From NCBI GenBank assembly GCA_947459425.1, contig CANHDJ010000009.1, positions 17,781 to 81,780 of the forward strand: a DNA stretch of 64,000 nucleotides. Reading direction: 5' to 3'. Numbering within the stretch: the stretch's first letter is position 1; each line of letters starts with the position of its first letter. This document shows, piece by piece, positions 52,022-60,470 of the stretch. The position numbers and the translations under genes were made by a program. The notes under the pieces were generated by a model, which saw only the letters and a list, made by a program, of their open reading frames with translations, did no database searches and was not told the origin of the DNA. The stretch comes from Ignavibacteria bacterium (GTDB taxonomy: Bacteria; Bacteroidota; Ignavibacteria; Kapaibacteriales; UBA4661).

Positions 52022-52804
52022 TTAAAGCACACCACCAAAAATAGCATCAATAAGCAGTATCGAAGCCGCCGAGAGCGTAAACGACCGCACCGTGCTTTTT
52101 CCAACACCCTCAGCACCGCCTTCGGTCATATACCCGACATGGCAGCCAATAAGTGCCGTAATGCCGCCAAAGACCGCCGATTTGAACATTCCTGTTGCGA
52201 TTTCGCTAATACTGAAAAAGCGCTGAATCGAATCAAAAAACATCTGCACCGAAAAATCAAACTTGAGACTGGTGAGGAAGTATGCGCCCGCAATGGCAAC
52301 AATATTGGAAAAGACCGCCAACACAGGCATCATCGTCAAAGCAGCAATGACGCGGGGCATGGACAAGTAGCGGTTTTTGTCAATTGCCATCATTTCGAGT
52401 GCATCAATTTGTTCAGAAACCTGCATCGTACCAAGTTGTGCGGTCATTGCGCCGCCGACGCGCCCGGCAATAACAAGCGCCGTGAGTACAGGCGTGAGTT
52501 CGGTAAAAACAACCGTTGCAATCGAACCGCCAATAAAGGGACGGGCAATGCCGATAAGATTAAACTTGGCGAAAAGGTTGGTGGCTTGCAAAGCAGCAAT
52601 AGCACCCGTGAACGCACCAATCAAAATCACGAGTGGCAGTGAATCCGCGCCAACAATAGACATCTGCTCTAAAACGAGCTTCCTGTCCCTGAAAATACGC
52701 GGTGTGTAGCGGATAATCGCCCCCAAGAGCAGTACTAAACGCCCAATTTCACCGACGAAGCCCAAAATACCGCTTCCAATCCGCTCCAATGCTGCATTGA
52801 CCAT
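52022..52804 (-). CDS. mlaE: MlaE/YrbE-family ABC transporter permease
   Basis: 260 aa with five to six membrane helices. Conserved MlaE stretches are visible: PLVILIGAFTGAIAALQATN, ARPFIGGSIATVVFTELTPVLTALVIAGRVGGAMTAQLGTMQVSEQIDALEMM, PRVIAALTMMPVLAVFSN, GCHVGYMTEGGAEGVGKSTVRSFTLS. It is the inner-membrane permease for phospholipid/lipid exchange with the outer membrane. The ATPase (mlaF) and MCE protein (mlaD) genes normally nearby are not adjacent in this window. It lies 3 bases from the preceding methyltransferase-like gene, suggesting one transcript. Confidence 0.93.
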   Translation of the reverse strand: MVNAALERIGSGILGFVGEIGRLVLLLGAIIRYTPRIFRDRKLVLEQMSIVGADSLPLVILIGAFTGAIAALQATNLFAKFNLIGIARPFIGGSIATVVFTELTPVLTALVIAGRVGGAMTAQLGTMQVSEQIDALEMMAIDKNRYLSMPRVIAALTMMPVLAVFSNIVAIAGAYFLTSLKFDFSVQMFFDSIQRFFSISEIATGMFKSAVFGGITALIGCHVGYMTEGGAEGVGKSTVRSFTLSAASILLIDAIFGGVL

Positions 52805-52807
52805 GAT

Positions 52808-53761
52808 TTACTGCACCTTTTTTAGCCAAAGCGAACCCGCAAAGGTCGTTTTGGGATGGTAAACAGGAATGGCTTTTTGCAAGAGTTCCGGCGCGTTGTG
52901 GTGAAGATAGCTGCCGCAAAAAAGAATTTCAAATGCGGGATTAAATGCCAAAAACGCTTGGACAAGCGGCGATTCATTCCAAAACTGATGCTGCCGAAAA
53001 ATCCAGGTTTCCGGCTCCGGCGTGGCAAAGGGAAAGAAAATATCGTGAATATGAATAACCACGCCCTTTTGAAGCTGTGGCAGCACTTCCAAATACAGAT
53101 ATTGTACGTCGCTGTCCAACTTCAATACGTGGCTGGAATCAATAAACAACACATCGCCATCGCCGAGTTCTTGGAAGGTTTTCACGGGAACATCTTGCAC
53201 GAAATCCTTGATAAGATGTACTTTTCCGGCTTCCGACAGCTTGAGCAATCCACGACGCGGATAGGGTTCGATACACGTAATCATCGGCTTTCCATCACCT
53301 TCCGCACCATTTTTTGCTAATGCTTCCAAGGCAAACAACGTCGAAACGCCCGAACCAACTTCCATCATGCGCTTGGGCTTGACGTGGCGGAGCATGAGAT
53401 AGAGCGTGTGCGCATCCACGACCGAATACCCTTCACCCAAGCCTTGTTGCGTCACGGATTCATAATCAGGGAGCGCAGCACATTCGGCATTGTAGGCATG
53501 AAAATTGCGCAAAAAGGTTTCCTGTGCTTGGGTGGAAATATTCACGCCAGCAAGTTTGGAAGGCGCGTTCCAGCGTTGCATTGTTTTGCGCAAAATGCGT
53601 GTGTCCGGCACGGGGCTGTAAAAGTGTGCCGGCAGGATACTCAGTCCGAAAAATTCACCGAAAGAAAAAAGTCTCGTCCAGAGAAAGTTTTCCCATTTCA
53701 TCTGAAGGGCTTTTTTGAAACCGAGTGCTTTGAGGCGTTGAAGTTGGGTTTGAAGGCTCAT
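52808..53761 (-). CDS. SAM-dependent methyltransferase-like protein (Methyltransf_24 type)
   Basis: 317 aa. The nucleotide-binding core is KRMMEVGSGVSTLFALEAL, followed by MITCIEPYPRRGL, GDGDVLFIDSSHVLKLDSDVQYLYLEVLPQLQKGVVIHIHDIFFPF, a pattern seen in class I methyltransferases with a histidine- and aspartate-bearing active site. The N-terminal ~100 residues are specific to this subgroup. The frame is open to an ATG at 53887 that overlaps gmk by 23 bases; the ATG at 53761 is preferred because homology-like sequence starts there. The substrate is unknown. It lies between gmk and mlaE. Confidence 0.8.
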   Translation of the reverse strand: MSLQTQLQRLKALGFKKALQMKWENFLWTRLFSFGEFFGLSILPAHFYSPVPDTRILRKTMQRWNAPSKLAGVNISTQAQETFLRNFHAYNAECAALPDYESVTQQGLGEGYSVVDAHTLYLMLRHVKPKRMMEVGSGVSTLFALEALAKNGAEGDGKPMITCIEPYPRRGLLKLSEAGKVHLIKDFVQDVPVKTFQELGDGDVLFIDSSHVLKLDSDVQYLYLEVLPQLQKGVVIHIHDIFFPFATPEPETWIFRQHQFWNESPLVQAFLAFNPAFEILFCGSYLHHNAPELLQKAIPVYHPKTTFAGSLWLKKVQ

Positions 53762-53864
53762 TGAACTATCAAAATTTGGATAATCATGCTTAAAAGGCGG
53801 CGTTGTGGACGCAAATTTACACAATTCTTCGGCAGCATAGTAAAGAAAGCGGCGAATGAGGTGG

Positions 53865-54446
53865 CTATTCGTGCGGAAGCGGTGCATACTGTTCGACTAT
53901 TGCCCGTGCGTCCGCGAAAGCCCGCTCTAAATCGTCATTGACAATAATTTCATCGAATTTATCCTGCTCGGCGAGTTCCATTGCGGCGCGTTCCAAGCGA
54001 AGTTTTAGCTGCTCGTCGGATTCGGTATTCCGCTCGGTGAGGCGGCGCGTGAGAACTTCCATGCTGGGCGGCGCAACAAATATCAACAGTGATTCGCTCG
54101 GATAAGCGCGTTGGAGGCTCAGTGCGCCTTTTACGTCAATATCAAACACAAGGCTTTTTCCGTCCCGGAGGGCGCTATCTATCTCGCTTCGGAGCGTGCC
54201 ATAATAATTACCAAAAATTTGTTCATGCTCGGCAAGATCGCCATGCCTCACTGCCTCCTCAAATTCCGCCAGACTCAAAAAGTAATAATCCTTCGCGTGA
54301 GTTTCTTGCGGTCTGCGCTCGCGAGTGGTGGCGGAGATGGAAAACCGCATGAAATCGTATTGCGTGAGTAAGTGCTTGGCAATCGTGGTTTTTCCGGCAC
54401 CGCTTGGCGCAGAAAAAATAAAGAGGCGTTTGTATCCTTGAGCCAT
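53865..54446 (-). CDS. gmk: Guanylate kinase
   Basis: 193 aa from the ATG at 54446. The P-loop is SAPSGAGKTT (12-21). The GMP-binding region is FSISATTRERRPQETHAKDYYFLS, then YYGTLRSEID, FDIDVKGALSL and the lid/arginine stretch RRLTERNTESDEQLKLRLERA. It converts GMP to GDP. The upstream open frame to 54530 has no similarity. It heads the minus-strand run gmk, methyltransferase-like, mlaE. Confidence 0.97.
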   Translation of the reverse strand: MAQGYKRLFIFSAPSGAGKTTIAKHLLTQYDFMRFSISATTRERRPQETHAKDYYFLSLAEFEEAVRHGDLAEHEQIFGNYYGTLRSEIDSALRDGKSLVFDIDVKGALSLQRAYPSESLLIFVAPPSMEVLTRRLTERNTESDEQLKLRLERAAMELAEQDKFDEIIVNDDLERAFADARAIVEQYAPLPHE

Positions 54447-54523
54447 GACGAAGGTAGAGGTAAAGTTCAAATAGCGAAAAATGCTTGTACGAAAAAAAAA
54501 TTTCGCAACATTGCGCGTAAGAA

Positions 54524-54554
54524 TTGACAACGAAACGGCAATTTGCTAATTTTA
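54524..54554 (+). promoter_or_regulatory. Bacteroidota-type promoter for the pentapeptide-repeat gene
   Basis: TTG (-33) at 54524-54526, a 20-base spacer, and TAATTTTA (-7, one mismatch to TAnnTTTG) at 54547-54554. The start codon follows 111 bases later. Confidence 0.4.
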
Positions 54555-54665
54555 GCGCGACTGCGAAAATGAAAGTTCAGGAAAGTTTGCCATATTCTTG
54601 ATATTCCTCTCTATTTTTTCCCATGCCAAATCACCACCTTGTTCACTGACGGAATCAAGCACATT

Positions 54666-55868
54666 ATGAAACGTTTTTTCAAGAAAGTACGCTCTGAGGG
54701 CAATGAAAAACTCCGTCAATTCTCCACCGATGCCAATAAGACGCTTCGTGCCATGCAGCGCCCTTCGTGGTGGCAAAATTACATCCTTGCCAGCCCACTG
54801 AGGATTGCATCGTTTATTTTGGTCATTATTGCCGTTTTGGTCGTTGGTATTTCGCTCTGGCAAGGTGTGTACAGCGACCGCAATTTTCAAATCAATCTTA
54901 TTAGCGAAATTCACGGGGTTATTTTCGATATTTTGATTTTAGGTATTTTGATGCTCTGGCTCAATAGACTAGGCGAGAAGCGGCTTGAGCAGAAAAAATA
55001 TCAAGAGGAAATTGATGATTTTCGCAAACTCGAAAGTGTTGAAGCAAAGCAACGCATTATCGGTAATATCCGTCGCCTTAATAAATACGGCATTTCCAAG
55101 ATTGATCTCCGAATGTGCTACCTCGCTGATGCCAGCTTAACAGAGGTCAATCTTTCCGGCGCAAATCTGTGGGATGCAAACCTTTCCGGTGCAAAAATGC
55201 AGGGTGCAGATTTGTCCTCTGCTATGATGCCCGGAATAGACCTGAACGACGCAAAAATGATGTGCGCGAATCTCGGCGAAGCAAACGTTTCGGGCGCAAA
55301 ACTAATGCGCGTGGATTTGTGGGAAGCAAATCTTTTCAAAGCAAATTTTGAAAGTTCCGATTTGACGGGTGCAAATCTGAGTAGTGTCAATGCCGAGCAG
55401 TCGGATTTTTCCTCCGCTATTTTGACCGATGCTGTTTTGGATGCAGCAAACTTTTCCCATGCCAATCTTCCCGGTACGATGCTGGACAATGCGAATTTAA
55501 CGGGTGCAAATCTGGAGTATGTCACGATATGGAATTCTAATTTTGCCAACGCCATTCTTTTTGGTGCGGAACTGCACCACGCGGACTGTTCCGGCTCAGT
55601 ATTTTCCGGTGCGACGCTTGGCGAAACCGACCTTGCGTATGCCAATCTTTCCAACGCCGACCTTGTTCAAGCTGATTTGACGGGCGCAAATTTCGACCAT
55701 GCGACGTTGGACGGAGCAGATTTTTCCGGTGCAAACCTGCAAGGCGCACGAAATCTCACGCTGGAGCAGCTCGGCAAAGTACGCTCGCTTGTCGGCGCTG
55801 TACTGGATGGGGCTTTGCAAGAGGAAATACGCCTCAAAAGCCCACATTTACTAGCTTCGGAGGCGTAA
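54666..55868 (+). CDS. Membrane-anchored pentapeptide-repeat protein
   Basis: 400 aa. Two membrane helices lie at about 46-66 and 80-101, after a basic N-terminus (MKRFFKKVRSEGNEKLRQF). A short coiled linker (KRLEQKKYQEEIDDFRKLES) follows, then some 45 tandem pentapeptides of the A(N/D)LxX type from residue ~150 to ~380, for example ANLWDANLSGAKMQGADLSSAM. This right-handed quadrilateral beta-helix should extend into the cytoplasm. The frame opens with a TTG at 54639, but the ATG at 54666 is more likely. No function can be assigned; similar proteins often scaffold or bind other proteins. Confidence 0.88.
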   Translation: MKRFFKKVRSEGNEKLRQFSTDANKTLRAMQRPSWWQNYILASPLRIASFILVIIAVLVVGISLWQGVYSDRNFQINLISEIHGVIFDILILGILMLWLNRLGEKRLEQKKYQEEIDDFRKLESVEAKQRIIGNIRRLNKYGISKIDLRMCYLADASLTEVNLSGANLWDANLSGAKMQGADLSSAMMPGIDLNDAKMMCANLGEANVSGAKLMRVDLWEANLFKANFESSDLTGANLSSVNAEQSDFSSAILTDAVLDAANFSHANLPGTMLDNANLTGANLEYVTIWNSNFANAILFGAELHHADCSGSVFSGATLGETDLAYANLSNADLVQADLTGANFDHATLDGADFSGANLQGARNLTLEQLGKVRSLVGAVLDGALQEEIRLKSPHLLASEA

Positions 55869-55945
55869 GCATTGTGTTCTTTACTTGATGAAAAATTTTT
55901 CATAAAAAAGCACTCTAACGTGGTATAAAACCAAACTTTTTGTGC

Positions 55946-55953
55946 TATATTTG
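55946..55953 (+). promoter_or_regulatory. -7-like element upstream of the acyl-CoA dehydrogenase gene
   Basis: TATATTTG matches TAnnTTTG exactly; the start codon is 121 bases downstream. The -33 position is poor (GTGG-like), so confidence is low. Confidence 0.28.
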
Positions 55954-56074
55954 CCCTGCCTCGCTGGCAGGTGTGTTCGGGCGTGGCATCTGGAATATTG
56001 TCGTATCTGACCTCGCACGTTCTCTCCCTACTAATCACTTCATTTCTTCACTCCTCACTTCAAGGAGCGCCACA

Positions 56075-57412
56075 ATGCTTGATAAAATCGACCTCGGAAA
56101 AGCAGCGAAAGTTGCCGAAAAAATGGACTTGAATGTCCTGATGGATTTCGTGTTGAACATGGATCCGAAAATGATGCAAATGCTTATGTCGCAAATGGGC
56201 GGCGGCAAAAGCGCAAGCGCAAACGGTAAGAAAAAAGAACTCCCCGCGCCAAATCTTGATTTCTATAACGTGGCAGAATTTTTGAACCCTGCCCAGCAAG
56301 AAATTCGCATGAAAGTGCGCAAGTTTATGGAAGAAGAAATCAGCCCCATTGCGAATGAATATTGGGCAAAAGACGAGTTCCCGCACGAGATTATCCCCAA
56401 AATGGCAGCGCAAAATCTTATCGGCATGGCATATAAAGGCTACGGCTGTATGGGCGAATCAACGCTTCTTGAAGGTATTTGCGCAATGGAAATGGCGCGT
56501 ATTGACTCTTCGTTTGCAACGTTCTTCGGCGTTCATGGCGGCTTGGCAATGGGTTCGATTTATTTCTGCGGCTCGGAAGAACAAAAGCAAAAATGGCTCC
56601 CACCGATGCAGCGTATGGAAAAAATCGGTTGTTTTGGTCTGACCGAACCGGAAGTTGGCTCCGGTACGGCGGGCGGTATGCACACGACCTGCCGCCGCGA
56701 AGGTGATTCATGGATTTTGAACGGCAAAAAGAAATGGATTGGCAACGGCACATTTGCTGATGTTGCAGTCATTTGGGCGCGTGAAGAATCCACAGGCAAT
56801 GTCAAAGGCTTCTTGGTTGAAAAAGGTACACCGGGCTTTAGCGCGAAAAAGATTGAAGGGAAAATTGCCCTTCGTATCGTGCAGAACGCTATTTTGAAAT
56901 TGGAAAATGTAAAAGTAAGCGAAGAAAATCGCCTTCAAGAAGCAAACACTTTTGCTGACACGGCAAAAGTTCTGCGTATGACCCGCGCCGGAGTAGCATG
57001 GATGGCTGTTGGCTGCGCCTTGGGTGCGTACGAAAACAGTTTGAAATATGCTCAAAAACGCAAACAATTCGGCAAAGAAATCGGCAATTTCCAGCTTGTT
57101 CAAAACCTGCTTGTGCAGATGTACAGCAATATCACCGCTTGCCAAACACTCTGCACACGCCTTTCGCAAATGCAAGACGCTGGCGTGATGAAAGACGAAC
57201 ACGCTTCGATGGCAAAAGCATTCTGTACTTTGCGTATGCGCGAGACCGTTGGCTGGGCGCGTGAACTTTTTGGCGGCAATGGTATTCTGCTCGACCACAA
57301 TGTAGGGCGCTTTGTTGCTGATGCAGAGGCGATTTATTCCTACGAAGGCACACGAGAAATGAATACGCTTATCGTTGGACGCGCTATCACCGGCTTTAGC
57401 GCTTTTGTCTAA
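56075..57412 (+). CDS. Acyl-CoA dehydrogenase, glutaryl-CoA dehydrogenase-like
   Basis: 445 aa. FAD-dependent: FGLTEPEVGSGTAGG (flavin/substrate loop), WILNGKKKWIGNGTFADVAVIWAR, GFLVEKGTPGFSAKKIEGKIALRIVQNA, RKQFGKEIGNFQLVQ and the catalytic glutamate E424 in YEGTREMNTLIVGRAITG. These features are closest to the glutaryl-CoA dehydrogenase branch, although the arginine specificity for glutaryl-CoA was not verified. The first ~65 residues are a methionine-rich helical extension (LMDFVLNMDPKMMQMLMSQMGGG) followed by a basic linker, not typical of the family. AAGGAG 7 bases upstream fixes the start at 56075. Monocistronic with a strong terminator. Confidence 0.93.
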   Translation: MLDKIDLGKAAKVAEKMDLNVLMDFVLNMDPKMMQMLMSQMGGGKSASANGKKKELPAPNLDFYNVAEFLNPAQQEIRMKVRKFMEEEISPIANEYWAKDEFPHEIIPKMAAQNLIGMAYKGYGCMGESTLLEGICAMEMARIDSSFATFFGVHGGLAMGSIYFCGSEEQKQKWLPPMQRMEKIGCFGLTEPEVGSGTAGGMHTTCRREGDSWILNGKKKWIGNGTFADVAVIWAREESTGNVKGFLVEKGTPGFSAKKIEGKIALRIVQNAILKLENVKVSEENRLQEANTFADTAKVLRMTRAGVAWMAVGCALGAYENSLKYAQKRKQFGKEIGNFQLVQNLLVQMYSNITACQTLCTRLSQMQDAGVMKDEHASMAKAFCTLRMRETVGWARELFGGNGILLDHNVGRFVADAEAIYSYEGTREMNTLIVGRAITGFSAFV

Positions 57413-57442
57413 ATTGCTAAAAAATAACTATCAGGTTATCCG

Positions 57443-57480
57443 CCCGTGCTACCGCTTCCTAGCGGTGGTGCGGGTTTTTT
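57443..57480 (+). terminator. Rho-independent terminator after the acyl-CoA dehydrogenase gene
   Basis: CCCGTGCTACCGCT and AGCGGTGGTGCGGG pair over 14 bp with three G-U pairs and a 4-base loop, followed immediately by TTTTTT. A textbook intrinsic terminator 30 bases after the stop codon. Confidence 0.88.
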
Positions 57481-57624
57481 GTAAAAGAAGCCTCTGAACT
57501 CACTGGTGAATATTTTCATATTCAAGCAGGACAATATTTCCTCAACACCGCATCCATGCTCTGTTGCAGGGGTTTCGCATTTACAACTTGAATTCAAGAA
57601 TCATCCTGTCCACGATCTTACCCA

Positions 57625-58341
57625 ATGCTCAAACCACCTCTACATATTTTTACCGACTTCGACGGCACAATCACACTCGAAGATTTAGGTGATAAAATTT
57701 TCGAGGTTTTCGGAAATTTGAAAGAATACTCCCCCCGCCTTGCCAGTGGAGAACTAACCGTGCCAGAGTATTGGCAATTACTTGCCGCCTCCCTAAGGCA
57801 CGATGTAACGCCAGAAATACTGCGTCATTGGGCGTATCAGCAACCCGCCGACTCTCATTTTACACGCTTTGTTGATTTTTGCCGCGCAAACGCTCTGCCG
57901 CTTACGGTTGTTAGCGATGGCTTTGATGTGTATATTGACACTGTGCTGGAACGCGAGGGTGCGGGCGGGCTTCCACGTTTTTGCAACAAATTACGCTTTG
58001 AACATGGCATCTTCACGCCGTTTTTTCCGGGACGCGATGAGTCCTGTACCTGCTTTTGCGCTTCGTGCAAGCGGAACAGCGTGTTAAAAAATCTTCCCTC
58101 GGAGGCTCTTGTTATCTATATCGGCGATGGGTATTCGGATTTTTGCGCTGCCGACCACGCCGATATTATTTTTGCGAAAAAAGCGCTTGCTGCCTACTGC
58201 AATCGCCAGCATCTGCCGCATTACCCTTTTTCCACCTTTGCCGATGTGCAAAGTATTCTGGAAGGGCTTGTGGCTCGTCGTCGATTAAAACATCGTCATC
58301 AAGCCGTGTTGCGCCGGAAAGAAGCCTTTGAAGTGGAATAA
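57625..58341 (+). CDS. HAD-family phosphatase, MtnX-like
   Basis: 238 aa. HAD motif I is FTDFDGTITLED, with nucleophile and acid aspartates; motif II is LTVVSDGFDVYID; motif III/IV is VIYIGDGYSDFCAADHADIIFAK. The cap and cysteine cluster CTCFCASCKRN follow the MtnX/phosphoserine-phosphatase-like subgroup, in which MtnX removes phosphate in the methionine salvage pathway. No other mtn gene is nearby, so the pathway role is tentative. It converges with the alcohol dehydrogenase gene, 25 bases apart. Confidence 0.85.
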   Translation: MLKPPLHIFTDFDGTITLEDLGDKIFEVFGNLKEYSPRLASGELTVPEYWQLLAASLRHDVTPEILRHWAYQQPADSHFTRFVDFCRANALPLTVVSDGFDVYIDTVLEREGAGGLPRFCNKLRFEHGIFTPFFPGRDESCTCFCASCKRNSVLKNLPSEALVIYIGDGYSDFCAADHADIIFAKKALAAYCNRQHLPHYPFSTFADVQSILEGLVARRRLKHRHQAVLRRKEAFEVE

Positions 58342-58366
58342 CTAAAGAAGCTATTGAAAACATTGT

Positions 58367-59329
58367 TTACGGCATCGTAATGACAACATTACCCGTTTTC
58401 TGCCCGCTCACGACGTAATTGTATGCCTCGCCGATGCCCTCCAACGCATACCGTCTATCAATCAACGGCTTGAATGCTGCCTGCTCCATCAGCCCTTTGA
58501 TAAAACTGAGGCTTGCAGGTATATTGCTTGGTACAGGGAAAATGACCTTCTTGCCGCCGAAGAGCGGTGTTATGAGCGCAAGAAAGGGATTTTGCACCTT
58601 GGGTCCCAATTCGGAAGAAATGTAGATTCCTTTGGGCAAGAGCAGAGGTTTACACGCTGCAAAGGTACTTTTGCCAACCGCATCGAAGACATAATCATAG
58701 CGTTCGGCATCCTTCGTAAAATCTTCAACGGTGTAGTCAATAATTTTATCTGCACCAAGCGACCGCACAGCATCTATCGCCTTCGTCGGACAGACCGCCG
58801 TAACGTGCAAGCCACAATACTTGACCATCTGCACCAGCGCAGAGCCTATCGCACCGGAAGCACCATTGACGAGAACTTTCTGACCCGCTTGGAGATGGAC
58901 TTTATTGATGAAATTATAGGCATAATGCGCTCCTTCGGCACACGACGCAGCTTCTTCAAACGAGAAATTATGAGGTATGGTGGTAATTCCGTTATTTTCT
59001 GGCATGGCAATATATTCGGCATGAGATTGCAAGCCTACATCATTGAATCCCCAGACTTTATCCCCCACCGCGAACAGCGTAACGTCGCTCCCAACTTTTT
59101 CAATCACCCCCGCAAAATCTGTTCCCGGTATTGGCTGTCTTGGCTTTGGAAAGCCGAGTATGATTTTCATTATCCATGGTTTGCCCCAAAGGTTTGCACA
59201 GTCAGTTCTATTCACCGTTGTAGCATGAACCTTTATCAAAACCTCGTTACTTTTTGGGGCGGGCAGTGCTACATCTTCAAGCCGCAAGACATCGGGCGAG
59301 CCGTACTCAGAGCGAACAATAGCTTTCAT
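58367..59329 (-). CDS. NAD(P)-dependent zinc-free alcohol dehydrogenase/quinone oxidoreductase family
   Basis: 320 aa, medium-chain dehydrogenase/reductase fold without structural zinc cysteines. MKAIVRSEYGSPDVLRLEDVALPAP, HATTVNRTDCANLWGKPW, PGTDFAGVIEKVGSDVT, then the NADP loop VLVNGASGAIGSALVQMVKYCG and VFDAVGKSTF. It resembles quinone-oxidoreductase-like enzymes of the RTN4IP1/Zta1 kind. AGGA 6 bases upstream supports the ATG at 59329; the frame is open further upstream. The substrate is unknown. Confidence 0.92.
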   Translation of the reverse strand: MKAIVRSEYGSPDVLRLEDVALPAPKSNEVLIKVHATTVNRTDCANLWGKPWIMKIILGFPKPRQPIPGTDFAGVIEKVGSDVTLFAVGDKVWGFNDVGLQSHAEYIAMPENNGITTIPHNFSFEEAASCAEGAHYAYNFINKVHLQAGQKVLVNGASGAIGSALVQMVKYCGLHVTAVCPTKAIDAVRSLGADKIIDYTVEDFTKDAERYDYVFDAVGKSTFAACKPLLLPKGIYISSELGPKVQNPFLALITPLFGGKKVIFPVPSNIPASLSFIKGLMEQAAFKPLIDRRYALEGIGEAYNYVVSGQKTGNVVITMP

Positions 59330-59445
59330 AATTTTTCCTGTATGGCGCAGAACAATTGGTTTGTGGAACTTAGCCAAAAATTTAACAGTATCAAAAATTT
59401 GACCACCCTGCATTGTCTAAAAAAAGATTGCCGAGAAAATAATTA

Positions 59446-59474
59446 TTGTTTTTCAATAATTAGTTATAGTTTTG
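59446..59474 (+). promoter_or_regulatory. Promoter with overlapping AT-rich inverted repeats for the DUF2975/XRE pair
   Basis: TTG (59446-59448), an 18-base spacer and TAGTTTTG (59467-59474) form a promoter-like pair. ATTATTG (59442-59448) and CAATAAT (59454-59460) are an inverted repeat with a 5-base spacer overlapping the -33 region, and CAATTATTG recurs at about 59481-59489. This is a plausible operator for the XRE protein encoded downstream. Confidence 0.4.
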
Positions 59475-59559
59475 CATGAAACAATTATTGAATTTTAACC
59501 GTAGAACTATTCTACAAAGACAATTCAATTTCTCTCATGCCCATTAGTAGTGGAAGTAT

Positions 59560-60090
59560 ATGAAAACTGTTCGCCTCGTAGCCCGCATTCTGTCTGCCCT
59601 GACAAAGGTTGTTGCCTTGGGATACTTCGTTTTTGCTGCATATCCAGCATTGGGATTCTTGTTACAATGGCTCAATCTGCCCTCTGCTGCTTCATTTATT
59701 CGCTTGGAAGATGCCAGAACACACTTTGAGGTGCTTGTTCCCTTCACGGGCGAAACGTTTATGCTTGGCTTTTATCAAGGCTGGTATATCGCTAAAATGC
59801 TGACGCTTATTACTTCTTACGGCATTTTTTTCTGGCTTTTGAGCAATGTTTTTCACGCCTTTGCGCAAAAGCCACTTTTCACCAAACAAGCTGTGGAGCG
59901 TCTTACAGCATTTACCGTTGCAAATGTGCTTATTCCGTTCAGCGTAGCATGGGGTATTTTTCGGAATGATGGCGATGCGGCGGTGGTCATCATCGCACTC
60001 CACCTTATTCTTGGCGTTTTTTCGTATTTTATGACCGCCATTTTCCAACAAGGTTTTTCCTTGCAGCGCGAACAAGATTTAATCGTTTGA
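59560..60090 (+). CDS. DUF2975 family membrane protein
   Basis: 176 aa with four membrane helices (about 12-33, 82-104, 119-135, 140-160). It is a close length match to the DUF2975 family, which is normally encoded directly before a small XRE regulator, as here. FYQGWYIAKMLTLITSYGIFFWLLSNVFHAFAQKPLFTKQAVERL is the recognisable central part. Function is not known; the paired layout suggests a membrane sensor or partner for the regulator. The XRE start codon is 63 bases downstream. Confidence 0.85.
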   Translation: MKTVRLVARILSALTKVVALGYFVFAAYPALGFLLQWLNLPSAASFIRLEDARTHFEVLVPFTGETFMLGFYQGWYIAKMLTLITSYGIFFWLLSNVFHAFAQKPLFTKQAVERLTAFTVANVLIPFSVAWGIFRNDGDAAVVIIALHLILGVFSYFMTAIFQQGFSLQREQDLIV

Positions 60091-60152
60091 CGATCGTTTT
60101 TGGCACTTGCCACAACTCATCAAAGACTAGTAACCATGCACCTTCTACCATT

Positions 60153-60362
60153 ATGCCAATCATTGTCAATCTGGATGTGATGCTCGCTAAACGGAAAATG
60201 CAATCGAAAGAACTCGCGGAAATCCTTGATATTACGCCCGTCAATCTCTCGCTGCTGAAAACCGGAAAAGCAAAGGGCATTAAATTTTCCACACTCGAAA
60301 CCATCTGCAAGACCCTTGATTGCACGCCCGGTGATATTTTAGAATACCGCCCAGAAGAATAG
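60153..60362 (+). CDS. XRE-family (YozG-like) small transcriptional regulator
   Basis: 69 aa, a lone Cro/C1-type helix-turn-helix: LDVMLAKRKMQSKELAEILDITPVNLSLLKTGKAKGIKFSTLETICKTLDCTPGDILEYRPEE. The recognition helix is TPVNLSLLKTGK. The ATG at 60153 begins the domain; the upstream frame overlaps the DUF2975 gene. Together with DUF2975 it forms a compact two-gene module seen in many bacteria. It probably autoregulates through the AT-rich repeats at about 59442-59489. Confidence 0.93.
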   Translation: MPIIVNLDVMLAKRKMQSKELAEILDITPVNLSLLKTGKAKGIKFSTLETICKTLDCTPGDILEYRPEE

Positions 60363-60470
60363 CGCGAACACGATATTTCCCAACTGTTACCTTCCCACAG
60401 CCCGTCATTTCTGAACGGGATGTATGCTCTTTGTCCTTTTCAAACTTTTCAACAACATTCTTCATACACC

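Noticed and set aside
54600..55868. Repeated short units in the pentapeptide gene, considered as a CRISPR or tandem DNA repeat
   Set aside because: The repeat is at the amino-acid level (A(N/D)LxX) with no conserved DNA repeat-spacer structure.
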